Source: a virus. Taken from it: a DNA stretch of 20,828 nt. A model generated the notes under the pieces. The model searched no databases, was not told the origin of the DNA, and saw only the letters and a list, made by a program, of their open reading frames with translations. The position numbers and the translations under genes are program-made. The DNA lies in IMG/VR virus record IMGVR_UViG_3300007734_000450, positions 1 to 20,828 of that record; one strand, given 5' to 3'. This document shows positions 7,487-15,654 of this stretch, one piece after another; positions within the stretch are counted from its first letter, which is position 1; the number at the start of each line of letters is the position of its first letter.

Positions 7487-7891
7487 ATGGCCATATTTAT
7501 GGGTAATAAAGTAGCTGTGATTGTCGGTACCTCAACCATATCTTCATTTGTCAGCACTGTAAGTCTTAACCGCGAAGTAGAGGCAGTAACTATAACTGCC
7601 ATGAACGATACTGTGCAAAATATGATTGGTGGCATTGAAGTGTCATCTGTCAGCATGGAATTATTTAATGATTTTGCGGCAGCCTCAGTGAATAGTCTTT
7701 TTGAAGATGCAATTGGGTCAAAACTGGCAATCAAATTGATACCAGTAACCGGCACAGTCACCGCTACAAATCCAAGTTATTCAATGTCATGTTTGATCAC
7801 CCAATGGACACCCATTGCAGGTCAAACAGACGGCGCGGCAACGGCAAGCGTAACTTTTCCAGTGACGGCTTTAACAAAAGCAACAAGCTAA
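7487..7891 (+). CDS. Major tail protein (tail tube)
   Basis: A 134-residue protein rich in Ser, Thr and Val, with predicted alternating beta strands (AVIVGTSTISSFVSTVSLN, SVSMELFNDFAAASV), a pattern seen in short tail-tube proteins of actinophages. It lies directly before the tail assembly chaperone and tape measure, as expected. An AAAGGA site lies eight bases before ATG. The closing segment AATASVTFPVTALTKA resembles the C-terminal strand of tube subunits. It should polymerise around the tape measure protein. An alternative would be another tail structural protein, but no better tube candidate exists in the window. Confidence 0.82.
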   Translation: MAIFMGNKVAVIVGTSTISSFVSTVSLNREVEAVTITAMNDTVQNMIGGIEVSSVSMELFNDFAAASVNSLFEDAIGSKLAIKLIPVTGTVTATNPSYSMSCLITQWTPIAGQTDGAATASVTFPVTALTKATS

Positions 7892-7907
7892 AAAGAAAAG
7901 GTGGGAC

Positions 7908-8165
7908 ATGCACAAGATTGAAATAACAAAGAAAGACGGCAAAAAGATTACTTATGATCTTACGCCATCTGTCAAAGTAGCTTTTGAAGCTGAGTTTAAG
8001 ACAGGATGGCGTAAGAGATTAGGTGAACTACAAATGGAGTCTGATTTGTGGTGGCTTGCTTGGCGACTAGAGAAAGATCTAGGCAAGACAGAATTAACAT
8101 TTGGTGATGATTACATCAATCAATTTATAGATGTTGATTTATTGTATGAAGCAAAAAATGGCTAG
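7908..8165 (+). CDS. Tail assembly chaperone, unshifted product (G form)
   Basis: The 85-residue zero-frame product is small, helical and charged: HKIEITKKDGKKITYDLTP, then WRKRLGELQMESDLWWLAWRLEK. It is followed by the slippery site near its last codons. A good AGGTGGG ribosome site precedes the ATG. By analogy with lambda gpG, this form is made in excess of the frameshifted form and coats the tape measure protein during tail assembly; it is not in the final virion. Position between tail tube and tape measure supports this. Confidence 0.87.
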   Translation: MHKIEITKKDGKKITYDLTPSVKVAFEAEFKTGWRKRLGELQMESDLWWLAWRLEKDLGKTELTFGDDYINQFIDVDLLYEAKNG

Positions 8166-8323
8166 ACCGACATGGTCAAATATGGGAGATTGCCTCTATG
8201 TCGGTGGCAACAGGTATTAGCCCTAAAGATTTATTAGAGGTTGATCCGGCTATTTATATGGCAATCAAAGCAATATTGCAAGAGCAGGCTGCAAAAACAA
8301 AAGGGACAGTCAGGCGGAGATAG
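7908..8323 (+). CDS. Tail assembly chaperone, -1 frameshift product (GT form)
   Basis: The chaperone frame from 7908 meets TAG at 8163-8165, but a slippery heptamer A AAA AAT at 8153-8159 is in the correct phase six bases upstream of that stop's last base. After a -1 slip, reading continues as WLDRHGQIWEIASMS and beyond to TAG at 8321-8323, giving about 138 residues. The extension (ISPKDLLEVDPAIYMAIKAIL) is typical of the T half of siphophage chaperones (lambda G/GT type). The next gene starts with GTG sharing the last G of that stop, which supports that the shifted frame is translated. The GT protein binds tape measure and recruits tube subunits. Confidence 0.88.
8153..8159 (+). promoter_or_regulatory. 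-1 ribosomal slippery heptamer
   Basis: A AAA AAT fits X XXY YYZ in the zero frame of the chaperone gene (codons gca aaa aat). A stop lies one codon beyond the site in the zero frame, and the -1 frame is open to 8321. No strong downstream stem was identified by eye. Confidence 0.85.
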
Positions 8324-8979
8324 TGGCTTTAGTAAAAGAGGACAGATCTCTCAAGGCTGTTTATGTAGCTGACTTAGATGGCTTGATGAAAAAAATGGCG
8401 CAGGTTGATCCTGACACTCAAAAAATATTTAAGAAAGAATTACGCAAACAAATTAAGCCTGTTGAAAAACTGGCCAAGAGTTTTATACCCTCTGAGGTCT
8501 TTCCAGGCTGGAGAGATACTAAGCCTTACTACCCTAGCAATTGGGGGTGGGCTTTTGATCAAACCCACAGAGGCCGCACTTATGGCAAAACAAATCAATC
8601 AAGATGGCAATGGTCACAAGCGGATGCAGTTGCCGGCGTACAAATCACAAGTACAAAGGTCAAAGTACAAAGAAATAAAGGTGTCAAATATTCAGTCACA
8701 GCTTTAGCTTTAGTAAATAAATCAGTGCCAGGAATAATTTTTGAATTAACAGGCGGCGGTACTGCTAGGAGTAGAGGCAAGACAAGGCGCGTAAGTCGTA
8801 ACCTTAATGCTAGTGAAGGTTTTATTCGCAAAGTGTCACAAGCTCATGGCGCAATTTCTGGAGATGGTAAAGGCAAAAGAGTAATCTATAAGGCTACATC
8901 CGAAAAAGGTGAGCAGGCTTTAGCAGGAATTTCAGCTACAATAGATAAATACTTGGGCGCAAAATTTAGGGGTAACTAA
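8323..8979 (+). CDS. Tail morphogenesis protein (HK97 gp10-like candidate)
   Basis: A 218-residue basic protein between the chaperone and tape measure. Its N-terminal helices contain KKELRKQIKPVEKLAKSFIP, a pattern like HK97 gp10-type proteins (KxLRxxxxPxxxxAKxxxP). A Trp-rich middle part (GWRDTKPYYPSNWGWAFD) and a Gly/Arg-rich GGTARSRGKTRRVSR segment near 144-158 follow. The start GTG shares a base with the shifted chaperone stop. GGAG lies only three bases upstream, so initiation is probably coupled. Gp10-like proteins usually lie before the tail tube, so its place after the chaperone is atypical; a tail-tip or tape-measure partner is an alternative. Its stop neatly abuts the tape measure start. 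Confidence 0.6.
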   Translation: MALVKEDRSLKAVYVADLDGLMKKMAQVDPDTQKIFKKELRKQIKPVEKLAKSFIPSEVFPGWRDTKPYYPSNWGWAFDQTHRGRTYGKTNQSRWQWSQADAVAGVQITSTKVKVQRNKGVKYSVTALALVNKSVPGIIFELTGGGTARSRGKTRRVSRNLNASEGFIRKVSQAHGAISGDGKGKRVIYKATSEKGEQALAGISATIDKYLGAKFRGN

Positions 8980-10751
8980 TGGCACTAAGTCAAAATGTTG
9001 TAATTAACTTTCTTACTAAGTTTGACAAAAAAGGCCTAGACCGAGCAACAAAAGAACTTAAAGGTTTTGACAAATTTGTAGCAATAAGTAGCAAGGGACT
9101 AAAAGCCGGTCTGTTTGCAGGTGCCGTTACTGCCGGCTTTGCATTACTAAAGCTTGGCAAAGACTCTATAACGGCAGCCTTAGCTCAAGAAAAATTAGAC
9201 AAAGCTCTACGCTTGACCCTGCAATCTATTGGAGCCGAGGGTTTGTTACCTAATGTAAAAGACTTTATAGACAATTTACAAAGGGTAACAAATGTAACCG
9301 AAGATGAATTAGTGCCGGCTTTAAGACAATTGATTGCACAAACTGGAGATCTTGACAGCTCACAATTTTTATTACAGAAATCTTTAGACATATCAGTTGG
9401 CTCGGGTGCAGATTTGACTCAAGTTTTAGAGGCAATAACAAAGGCGGCAGTAGGCAACTATAAGAGCATTGGAGCTTTAGGGGTCGGCTTTACCGCAGCC
9501 GAAGCAAAGGCTATGGGATTTGAAAAACTTTTAATAAATTTAGACAAGTATGCAGGCGCAGCCGAAGCATCAACAGATACTTTTGAAGGTCAGTTAAAGT
9601 CTTTTAAGATTAGTGCCGGCGAAGCTACAGAAACTTTAGGTCAAGGATTTTTGACTGCCTCATCTTACATAGTCACTGGCACCGACAATCTCAAAACTTT
9701 TGGTGTCGTTTTAGAGTCAGTAGCAGGTGGCCTTGGTGATGTGTTTATAGGCTTTGGTAAAACTGTAAGTGATAAAGGTTTTTTGAGTGCCCTTAATACA
9801 ACCTTTCAAGACTTAGGTACTGAGGGATTTAAGGTAAGACAAAAGCAATATTTAGCCGCTAAAGGTTATTTAGGTTTATCTCAACAAACTATTGATGCTT
9901 TAGAATTACAAGACAAGTTTGGTAAGAAAAAATTAACACAAGATCAAATGTTGGCAAAAATACAGGCAGAAATTTTGGCTAGACAAAAGGCAACTACAAA
10001 AGAGCAAACTGCTCAAGCTGCCCTATCAAAGAAAAAAGCCGAGATTGAGTCTATGTTTGACTTAGACAGGATCAATTTACAAGCTGCTCTAAGTCGCAAA
10101 TTAAATGCCGAAGATGAACTGCGTGTCAAGACATTACAAAAACTTAAAGAGGGCACCAAAGAGGCTGTTGATGAAGCTGAAAGATATGTAGATGTTCTTG
10201 GAATTATTGCGGATGGCAAAATATCTACTGAGGAAGTAGAGATGTTAGCTAAAAAATGGGGTATGACCACTACTGCGGTATTACTTTATTTACAAGGTCT
10301 TTTTGCAGCTAATGATGAACTTAAAAAAATGCTTGCTTTGTTAAATCAAATAAAAACAACAGGCGGTGGTGTTAGTGGTGGTGCGGCAGTCATAAGTAAT
10401 GACCCAGGCGAAGATGCACGCGATAGGCGTGAAAGGCTTGCCGCTTTAGCAAAGGTAATTACCCCAGCCGATTTAATTAGCTCAGGCGAAGATGCCCGCG
10501 ATAGGCGTTTAGGTTTAACTAAAATGGCATCTGGCGGGATTGTAACTCAACCAACAACAGCTTTAATTGGTGAGGCCGGTGCTGAGGCTGTAATACCACT
10601 TGACCGCATGGGATCTATGGGTACGACTGTAAATGTAAATGTTGCCGGATCTATTATCTCTGAGGGTCAATTACAATCTGTAATTCAAGATGTTTTGTAT
10701 AACTTGAACCGCACCGGAGCAGTCACTCAGTTAGCAAATTTAGGTAGATAA
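8979..10751 (+). CDS. Tape measure protein
   Basis: This 590-residue protein sets tail length and is packed inside the tube. A helical N-terminus (VINFLTKFDKKGLDRATKELK) is followed by a hydrophobic segment at about 42-60 (AGLFAGAVTAGFALLKLG), long helical parts, and a C-terminal MASGGIVTQPTTALIGEAG-type motif near 517-540, known from many siphophage tape measures, with AEAVIPLDRMG. A GEDARDRR repeat occurs at 477-484 and 503-510. At about 0.15 nm per residue the tail would be near 90 nm, which is rather short. The gene is the longest in the window and lies between chaperone and tail-tip genes, as in the canonical order. Confidence 0.95.
   Translation: MALSQNVVINFLTKFDKKGLDRATKELKGFDKFVAISSKGLKAGLFAGAVTAGFALLKLGKDSITAALAQEKLDKALRLTLQSIGAEGLLPNVKDFIDNLQRVTNVTEDELVPALRQLIAQTGDLDSSQFLLQKSLDISVGSGADLTQVLEAITKAAVGNYKSIGALGVGFTAAEAKAMGFEKLLINLDKYAGAAEASTDTFEGQLKSFKISAGEATETLGQGFLTASSYIVTGTDNLKTFGVVLESVAGGLGDVFIGFGKTVSDKGFLSALNTTFQDLGTEGFKVRQKQYLAAKGYLGLSQQTIDALELQDKFGKKKLTQDQMLAKIQAEILARQKATTKEQTAQAALSKKKAEIESMFDLDRINLQAALSRKLNAEDELRVKTLQKLKEGTKEAVDEAERYVDVLGIIADGKISTEEVEMLAKKWGMTTTAVLLYLQGLFAANDELKKMLALLNQIKTTGGGVSGGAAVISNDPGEDARDRRERLAALAKVITPADLISSGEDARDRRLGLTKMASGGIVTQPTTALIGEAGAEAVIPLDRMGSMGTTVNVNVAGSIISEGQLQSVIQDVLYNLNRTGAVTQLANLGR
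10405..10508 (+). repeat. Direct repeat inside tape measure gene
   Basis: Two 26-base copies at 10405-10430 and 10483-10508 differ at one base and are spaced 78 bases (26 codons) start to start, so the protein repeats GEDARDRR in frame. They look like a past in-frame duplication that partly diverged between the copies. Confidence 0.8.
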
Positions 10752-12001
10752 TGTCAGCGGCAGTATTCAAGGCAGAGATAGATTTTAGCAATGGTGCAAG
10801 TTTTGATCCCGCCCTTATACTTGATGATCCTGCAACACCTTTAGATTCAGCTGTACTGGGTACAGCCGCCGCAGACATTGTAGATATAACAAGTTTTGTA
10901 ACTGAGTGCTACATAAGGCGTGCCTTCAATAGATCATCTGACTCATTTATTGGCGGTAGTGCAAAGATAGTATTTGTAGATCAGACAGGCACATTTAACC
11001 CTGCCAATACTGGATCACCTCTGTATGGCAAAATTAAACCTATGCGTAAGATCCGCATGACTGCAACTTACAACAGCATCAATTACAACCTAGGATCTTT
11101 TTATGTGCAAGAGTGGAATTACAAAAGCCCTACGGGATTTGACCCTGCCTATGTAACACTAAATTGTGTAGATGGTTTTCAGCTATTAAATCTTACAACC
11201 CTAACTACAGTCTCAGGCGGTACAGCGGGACAAACTACAGCTGCCAGGGTTACAAGTTTGCTTGACTCTGGAGATTGGCCAGGTGGTATGAGGGACATAT
11301 CTACAACATCTACTACTACTGTCCAGGCAGATAGCGGCAACTCAAGATCTTTACTTGCATCTTTGCAAGAGATTGAGCAGACCGAAACCGGGGCTTTATA
11401 TGTTGATCAAAGAGGCTTTGTTAAGTTTATGTCAAGGTCAGACATTATTACTGCCTCTGGATCTGCACTTACAAAATTCTCAGATGTTGATGGATCAGGT
11501 GACATTACATATCAAAATGTAGAGTTTGATATATCTGATTATCAAATGATTAACAAGGTTACTGTAACGCCTGCCTCATTGACCGGTCAGACCGCAAGCG
11601 ATTTAGCAAGCATTGATGATTATTTTCAGCATAGCAGGGTGAGATCAGGAATTATGCAGACTGAGGCAGATGCCTTAGATCAGGCTCAAATGATTATTGC
11701 CTCACGCAAAGAGCAAGGTGTTGATATACAACTTAATTCTTTGACTGTAGATGCTTATAGTCAAAATGATACTGCTAGGACTACGGCAGCTTTGGAGCTT
11801 GATATTTTCAACCCTATTCAGGTTACTCAAACTTTACCTGCCGGCAATGTGGTCAGTGATAGTGTTATAGCTGGAGTGCAGTATCAGATCACCCCTAATT
11901 CTTTTCTTGTAACATTTTCATGTGCTCAACCCTTTGCCGTAGGTTTTTTGCTAGACTCAGCCGTTGATGGTTTATTAGATGAAGACAGTTTGAGCTACTA
12001 G
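10751..12001 (+). CDS. Minor tail protein, tail hub/tip component
   Basis: A 416-residue protein directly after the tape measure, where distal tail and hub proteins lie. The N-terminal half carries a beta-rich domain with ECYIRRAFNRSSDSF, KIVFVDQTGTFNPANTGSPL, MRKIRMTATYNSINY and GSFYVQEWNY, a set common to actinophage minor tail proteins. The second half (LLASLQEIEQTETGALYVDQ, GFVKFMSRSD) resembles the hub part that contacts the tape measure C-terminus. I cannot decide between distal tail protein and tail-associated lysozyme-type hub; no peptidase motif is visible. It starts with an ATG that overlaps the tape measure stop. Confidence 0.75.
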   Translation: MSAAVFKAEIDFSNGASFDPALILDDPATPLDSAVLGTAAADIVDITSFVTECYIRRAFNRSSDSFIGGSAKIVFVDQTGTFNPANTGSPLYGKIKPMRKIRMTATYNSINYNLGSFYVQEWNYKSPTGFDPAYVTLNCVDGFQLLNLTTLTTVSGGTAGQTTAARVTSLLDSGDWPGGMRDISTTSTTTVQADSGNSRSLLASLQEIEQTETGALYVDQRGFVKFMSRSDIITASGSALTKFSDVDGSGDITYQNVEFDISDYQMINKVTVTPASLTGQTASDLASIDDYFQHSRVRSGIMQTEADALDQAQMIIASRKEQGVDIQLNSLTVDAYSQNDTARTTAALELDIFNPIQVTQTLPAGNVVSDSVIAGVQYQITPNSFLVTFSCAQPFAVGFLLDSAVDGLLDEDSLSY

Positions 12002-12008
12002 GAGATAC

Positions 12009-13007
12009 ATGTCAAAACAGACATTTACCACAGGGCAGGTTTTGCTTGCCAGTCAATTAACATCCCTGCAACAGACAGCTATGGGCGGTGGATCTGCAAC
12101 GGCTAAGACCGCATCTTATGTATTAGTAGCTGCCGATGCTGGCGGTACTGTAATTATGAACGCAGCAGGTAGTACAACAATTACAGTTAATACAAGTTTA
12201 TTCGCAGCAGGTGACACAGTATTAATTATGAATATTGGCGCAGGAACATGCACAGTTACAGCCGGTACTGCAACAGTAAGCACAGCCGGATCATTAGCAT
12301 TAACTCAATATGAGTCAGGCATTTTATATTTTACTGCAACAGGCGCGGCTATATTTAATGATTATGTGCAGGCAGGTAGTAATCCATTAACTACCACAGG
12401 CGATATGATTTATTCATCAAGTGGCTCAACACAGGCTAGATTAGCAATTGGCAGCACATCACAAGTTTTAACTGTGGCGGCAGGAATTCCAAGCTGGGCA
12501 ACACCTGGTGGTGCTTATACTTTAATTAACTCAGGTGGAACCACTTTAACAGGTTCAAGCGTTACAATAGGATCAATTCCTGCCACATATAAAGATTTAT
12601 ATTTAGTAGTGAGTAATTACAAACCTAGCGCAGCCGCATTATTACAGATGAGATATAACAGTAGCAGCACAGCCAATACTTATTATCATATCCAAGGAAC
12701 AGTATTTGGAAGCGTTGTATCAAATACAGCATTTGACCAAGCACAATGCAGATTAGGTGCTATGGAACAAAATACAACCACATCATACAGTTTATTTCAA
12801 CATCGTATATTTGATTATTCCAACACTAATGTTTGGAAACATAGTTGGGGAACATTTGTAACTAATGGCGTTGCTAATGCCGCACAATTTAACTGGGCAC
12901 CAATGGCAAATGTTTGGAGTAATACCAACGCAATTTCATCAATTGATTTGTTTCCTAATACTGGAACATTTACATCAGGCACAGCCTACTTATACGGGGT
13001 GAAATAA
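12009..13007 (+). CDS. Tail fibre / receptor-binding protein
   Basis: A 332-residue protein with a beta-rich, Gly/Ser/Thr/Ala composition. The region 30-120 (TASYVLVAADAGGTVIMN, TVLIMNIGAGTCTVTAGTA) is a module widespread in phage fibres. It is followed by GDMIYSSSGSTQARLAIG and SQVLTVAAGIPSWA at about 131-165, a repeat-like connector typical of fibres. The C-terminal domain with TYKDLYLVVSNYKP and a final SGTAYLYGVK is probably the receptor-binding head. A strong AGGAGA lies before ATG. With no second large fibre gene, this is the best receptor-binding candidate. The C-terminal Asn/Ser/Trp content fits a carbohydrate-binding lobe, but that is inference. Confidence 0.8.
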   Translation: MSKQTFTTGQVLLASQLTSLQQTAMGGGSATAKTASYVLVAADAGGTVIMNAAGSTTITVNTSLFAAGDTVLIMNIGAGTCTVTAGTATVSTAGSLALTQYESGILYFTATGAAIFNDYVQAGSNPLTTTGDMIYSSSGSTQARLAIGSTSQVLTVAAGIPSWATPGGAYTLINSGGTTLTGSSVTIGSIPATYKDLYLVVSNYKPSAAALLQMRYNSSSTANTYYHIQGTVFGSVVSNTAFDQAQCRLGAMEQNTTTSYSLFQHRIFDYSNTNVWKHSWGTFVTNGVANAAQFNWAPMANVWSNTNAISSIDLFPNTGTFTSGTAYLYGVK

Positions 13008-13213
13008 TGAAATCACAGATAAAAGAATATAATTGCGAAACTGGCATAGAGATTATTAGAGATGCTACTGATGCTGAAATGGCACAAATGAAATTAGATG
13101 CTATTAATCATGCAGAGGAAAAAATTAAAACCGAAGCAAAGGCATTAGCCAAATCTGCATTACTTGCCAAATTGGGCATTACTGAGGATGAAGCAAAACT
13201 GCTTCTCAGTTAA
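13007..13213 (+). CDS. Small fibre-associated protein
   Basis: A 68-residue protein overlapping the fibre stop by one base. It begins with a short strand (IKEYNCETGIEIIRDATDAE), then an Ala/Lys-rich helix and LGITEDEAKLLL at the end. Short proteins of this make-up commonly follow tail fibre genes and may help folding or joining of the fibre; no enzymatic motif is present. The role is inferred from position and resemblance, not from a known fold. Confidence 0.65.
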   Translation: MKSQIKEYNCETGIEIIRDATDAEMAQMKLDAINHAEEKIKTEAKALAKSALLAKLGITEDEAKLLLS

Positions 13214-13222
13214 TTCTTAATT

Positions 13223-13696
13223 ATGGCAACAATTCGGGAACTTACTAGCCCTAATGGATGGCCGGCTAATGAAGACCGCAAAGCTATAGGCATTGAGTCT
13301 TTTATTGTAGTCGGTACAAAGATCAAGCTTGTTTGTGCTAAAGCGGTTGCACCTTTACTTGTTAATTTTGCCAAAGAATTCCATGATTCTGTTGAACCGA
13401 TAGATGAAGGTCAATTAGATGACTGGGGTTACGCCTTCCGCATGACCAGAGGGTCAGACAGAATATTGAGCAACCACTCATCTGGGACTGCCATAGACTT
13501 AAATGCAATAAAACACCCTTTAGGCAAGTCAAATACTTTTAACAAAGAGCAGTGTAATATAATTAATCTGTTAATAATTAAATATGGCTTGGCTTGGGGC
13601 GGTAATTACAAAAAGCGCAAAGATGACATGCACTTTGAGATTGCCTTGGATAAAGAGCAGGTCAAAAATAAAATACAAGAGTTAGGATTAAAATGA
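13223..13696 (+). CDS. Endolysin, M15 family D-Ala peptidase
   Basis: A 157-residue peptidoglycan peptidase. The zinc-site pattern of M15 enzymes is clear: SNHSSGTAIDLN at 83-94 provides H85 and D92, and DDMHFEI at 134-140 provides D135 and H137, matching HxxxxxxD and DxHxE/H-type motifs. The AWGGNY segment at 124-129 fits the usual core preceding the last motif. It cuts stem peptides or crosslinks in the cell wall. No signal peptide is seen, so it depends on the adjacent holin candidates for export. No strong ribosome binding site precedes the ATG; the nine preceding bases are AT-rich. Confidence 0.9.
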   Translation: MATIRELTSPNGWPANEDRKAIGIESFIVVGTKIKLVCAKAVAPLLVNFAKEFHDSVEPIDEGQLDDWGYAFRMTRGSDRILSNHSSGTAIDLNAIKHPLGKSNTFNKEQCNIINLLIIKYGLAWGGNYKKRKDDMHFEIALDKEQVKNKIQELGLK

Positions 13697-13884
13697 AACT
13701 CACTACAAAACAAAAAGCAATTATTAAATCTTATTGTCGCAGTTTAGCCGCTGCTACTGTCACTACAGTCTTGGCATTAGTAGCTGACATGCGGCCAGAG
13801 CTATCTATTCTTGCAGGTGCCTTAGTAGCACCTTTAATCAGATATTTTGATACCCAGGATCAGGCTTTTGGTCGCAATAGCTAA
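13693..13884 (+). CDS. Holin candidate, two membrane segments
   Basis: A 63-residue protein with a basic N-terminus (KLTTKQKAIIKSYCR), then two hydrophobic segments at about 17-31 and 37-50 separated by DMRPE, and a short polar tail. This shape fits a small class II-like holin that permits endolysin to reach the wall. It overlaps the endolysin end by four bases (ATGA) and the next membrane protein by one base. AGGA lies upstream of its start. Holins are diverse and no sequence family could be identified, so topology and lysis-cassette position carry the call. Confidence 0.72.
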   Translation: MKLTTKQKAIIKSYCRSLAAATVTTVLALVADMRPELSILAGALVAPLIRYFDTQDQAFGRNS

Positions 13885-14087
13885 TGAGTCCTAATGAGTG
13901 GGCAGGTCTATGTGTAGCTGTAGTAACAATTTCTGGATCATTTGTTGCAACTGTAAGATGGCTTGTAAAACATTATTTGTCTGAGCTTAAGCCTGATAAA
14001 AATGGGCAACATAATCTTGAGGGGCGAATTTGTCGCATAGAAAATAAACTAGACACGCTATATGAAATACTGATAACTAAAAATTAA
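13884..14087 (+). CDS. Small membrane protein with coiled-coil tail, second holin candidate
   Basis: A 67-residue protein with one N-terminal membrane segment (about 5-28, WAGLCVAVVTISGSFVATV) and a charged C-terminus ending in a heptad-like helix, EGRICRIENKLDTLYEILI. One-helix proteins with a C-terminal coiled coil often follow the first holin gene in actinophage lysis cassettes and may act as pinholin, antiholin or lysis modulator. It starts on the last base of the preceding stop (TAATG). The region after it, 14088-14105, holds a candidate promoter box. Confidence 0.7.
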   Translation: MSPNEWAGLCVAVVTISGSFVATVRWLVKHYLSELKPDKNGQHNLEGRICRIENKLDTLYEILITKN

Positions 14088-14093
14088 CCTGCA

Positions 14094-14099
14094 TACCCT
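14094..14099 (+). promoter_or_regulatory. Candidate -10 box for leaderless glycosyltransferase mRNA
   Basis: TACCCT fits the TAnnnT pattern of actinobacterial -10 boxes and ends exactly six bases before the ATG at 14106; the intervening bases are TCTCTT, with no ribosome binding site. This spacing would put the transcript start at or next to the ATG. No clear -35 box is seen. Confidence 0.4.
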
Positions 14100-14105
14100 T
14101 CTCTT

Positions 14106-14783
14106 ATGAAAAGCTGCGTTATTGTGCCAACTAGGGGCAGACCAGAAAACATGGTCAGACTAGCTGCATCACTTGTTAGCACAAACGCATCTGTAGATCT
14201 ATATGCTGTAATAGATAATGATGATCCAAAGTGGGATGAGTATGTCAAAAATGAAAACTATAAGTGTCTGCCTTCGGATAATAAAACAGGTGGTTGTGCC
14301 TACGCTCTTAATAGTGCCGCAGTTATGTTACTTGATTACAGTAACTATCCTATTTATGATCTCTACATTTTTATGGGTGACGATCACCTGCCTAGATCGC
14401 TGGATTGGGACACGGCTTTTGAAAAAGCGTTATTAGGTAAGACAGGCATTGCCTATGGTGATGATCTTTTGCAAGGGCAAAACCTACCTACTGCCTATGC
14501 AATGACAAGAGATATTGTCAGTGAGCTTAGAGGCATGACTTTCCCAGGTTGTAAGCATTTGTATTTTGATAATTTTGTAAAACAATTAGGTATAGATCTT
14601 AATTGTTTTATTTACCTACCAGATGTGATCATTGAACATCTACATCCCGCAGCTGGTAAAGCTGAGATGGATGAAGGCTATGAAAGAGTTAATCAAGTTA
14701 AGTGGTATGAAGAAGATTTATTAACTTTACAGACTTACTTAAGATCTAAAGAGTATGCAGATCTTGTCTATGCCTTAAAATGA
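14106..14783 (+). CDS. Glycosyltransferase, GT-A type
   Basis: A 225-residue protein with the opening CVIVPTRGRPENM (4-16), a common start of GT-A transferases that bind nucleotide sugar. DLYAVIDNDDP at 31-41 and the metal-binding FMGDDH at 89-94 (D92/D93) form the active centre, and IIEHLHP at 175-181 offers a C-terminal His motif as in related enzymes. It lacks membrane segments. Its neighbour is an SDR epimerase overlapping by four bases, so the pair may make and transfer a sugar onto DNA, virion or host wall; the target is unknown. No ribosome binding site is visible before ATG, consistent with a leaderless start. Confidence 0.85.
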   Translation: MKSCVIVPTRGRPENMVRLAASLVSTNASVDLYAVIDNDDPKWDEYVKNENYKCLPSDNKTGGCAYALNSAAVMLLDYSNYPIYDLYIFMGDDHLPRSLDWDTAFEKALLGKTGIAYGDDLLQGQNLPTAYAMTRDIVSELRGMTFPGCKHLYFDNFVKQLGIDLNCFIYLPDVIIEHLHPAAGKAEMDEGYERVNQVKWYEEDLLTLQTYLRSKEYADLVYALK

Positions 14784-15652
14784 AAGTCTTAATTACCGGC
14801 TCACATGGCTTTGTGGGGAGAGCCTTTAGGCGTGCCCTACCTTATGCACAATTGACTTTAGTTGATCTAAAAAATGGTACAGACTGTAGGGATTTTTTCA
14901 AGTTAGAAACTAAAAAGTATGATCTTGTAATACACCTTGCAGCTATTGTAGGTGGCCGGCAACAGATAGAAAATCAACCATTAAGTTTAGCTGTAGATCT
15001 TGCCATTGATGCTGAGTTTGCCAATTGGTGCATGGTTACAGAGCAGCCTTATGTAGTTTATTTTAGTTCATCCGCTGCCTATCCAATAGAGCTACAAACA
15101 TTACAGAAAAAACATAAGTTAAAAGAAAAAGATCTAAACTTTAAGAAAATTGGCGCACCTGATATGAGCTATGGATGGGCTAAATTAACAGGTGAGATGT
15201 TAATGAGTTACCTGCGTGAGATGGGTACTCAAGTGTTAATACTTAGACCCTTTAGTGGCTATGGCACTGATCAAGACATGAGTTATCCTTTTCCATCAAT
15301 TATGCAGAGAGCAATACTTAACTCAAATCCATTTGACATTTGGGGGCGATCAACTACTACAAGGGACTTTATACACATTGATGATGTAGTAGATGCTGTG
15401 GTCACAATGGCGCAAAACAATTGCAATCAAACAGTTAATCTTTGTACAGGCAGGCCTACTACTTTCCTTGAGTTATCACAGATAGCCTTAAAAACTTTAG
15501 GCATTACAAAGATGCCAAGGTTCAATATCCTCTCAGATCAGCCGGCAGGCGTGGCCTACCGCGTAGGGAATCCAACCATGATGAGTGATTACTACACACC
15601 AAAAATAAGTCTTGAGGAAGGTGTCCACAGGGCTATTTCTGGGATTTTGTGA
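14780..15652 (+). CDS. NAD-dependent sugar epimerase/dehydratase (extended SDR)
   Basis: A 290-residue extended SDR. The Rossmann signature GSHGFVG at 7-13 (GxxGxxG), the HLAAIVGG at 52-59, the Ser of FSSSAAYP at 95-102 and the catalytic Y131-x3-K135 (SYGWAK) are all present. RDFIHIDDVVDA at 195-206 is typical of NDP-sugar epimerases/dehydratases such as GDP-fucose synthase or UDP-glucose epimerase families; which substrate is used cannot be told. A short 290-residue length (against 310-340 usual) suggests a trimmed C-terminal part. It overlaps the glycosyltransferase by ATGA, indicating a linked role in sugar modification. Confidence 0.9.
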   Translation: MKVLITGSHGFVGRAFRRALPYAQLTLVDLKNGTDCRDFFKLETKKYDLVIHLAAIVGGRQQIENQPLSLAVDLAIDAEFANWCMVTEQPYVVYFSSSAAYPIELQTLQKKHKLKEKDLNFKKIGAPDMSYGWAKLTGEMLMSYLREMGTQVLILRPFSGYGTDQDMSYPFPSIMQRAILNSNPFDIWGRSTTTRDFIHIDDVVDAVVTMAQNNCNQTVNLCTGRPTTFLELSQIALKTLGITKMPRFNILSDQPAGVAYRVGNPTMMSDYYTPKISLEEGVHRAISGIL

Positions 15653-15654
15653 TT

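Noticed and set aside
9185-10270. Diversity-generating or CRISPR-like repeats
   Set aside because: No spaced repeat arrays, template/variable repeat pairs or reverse transcriptase were seen in the window.
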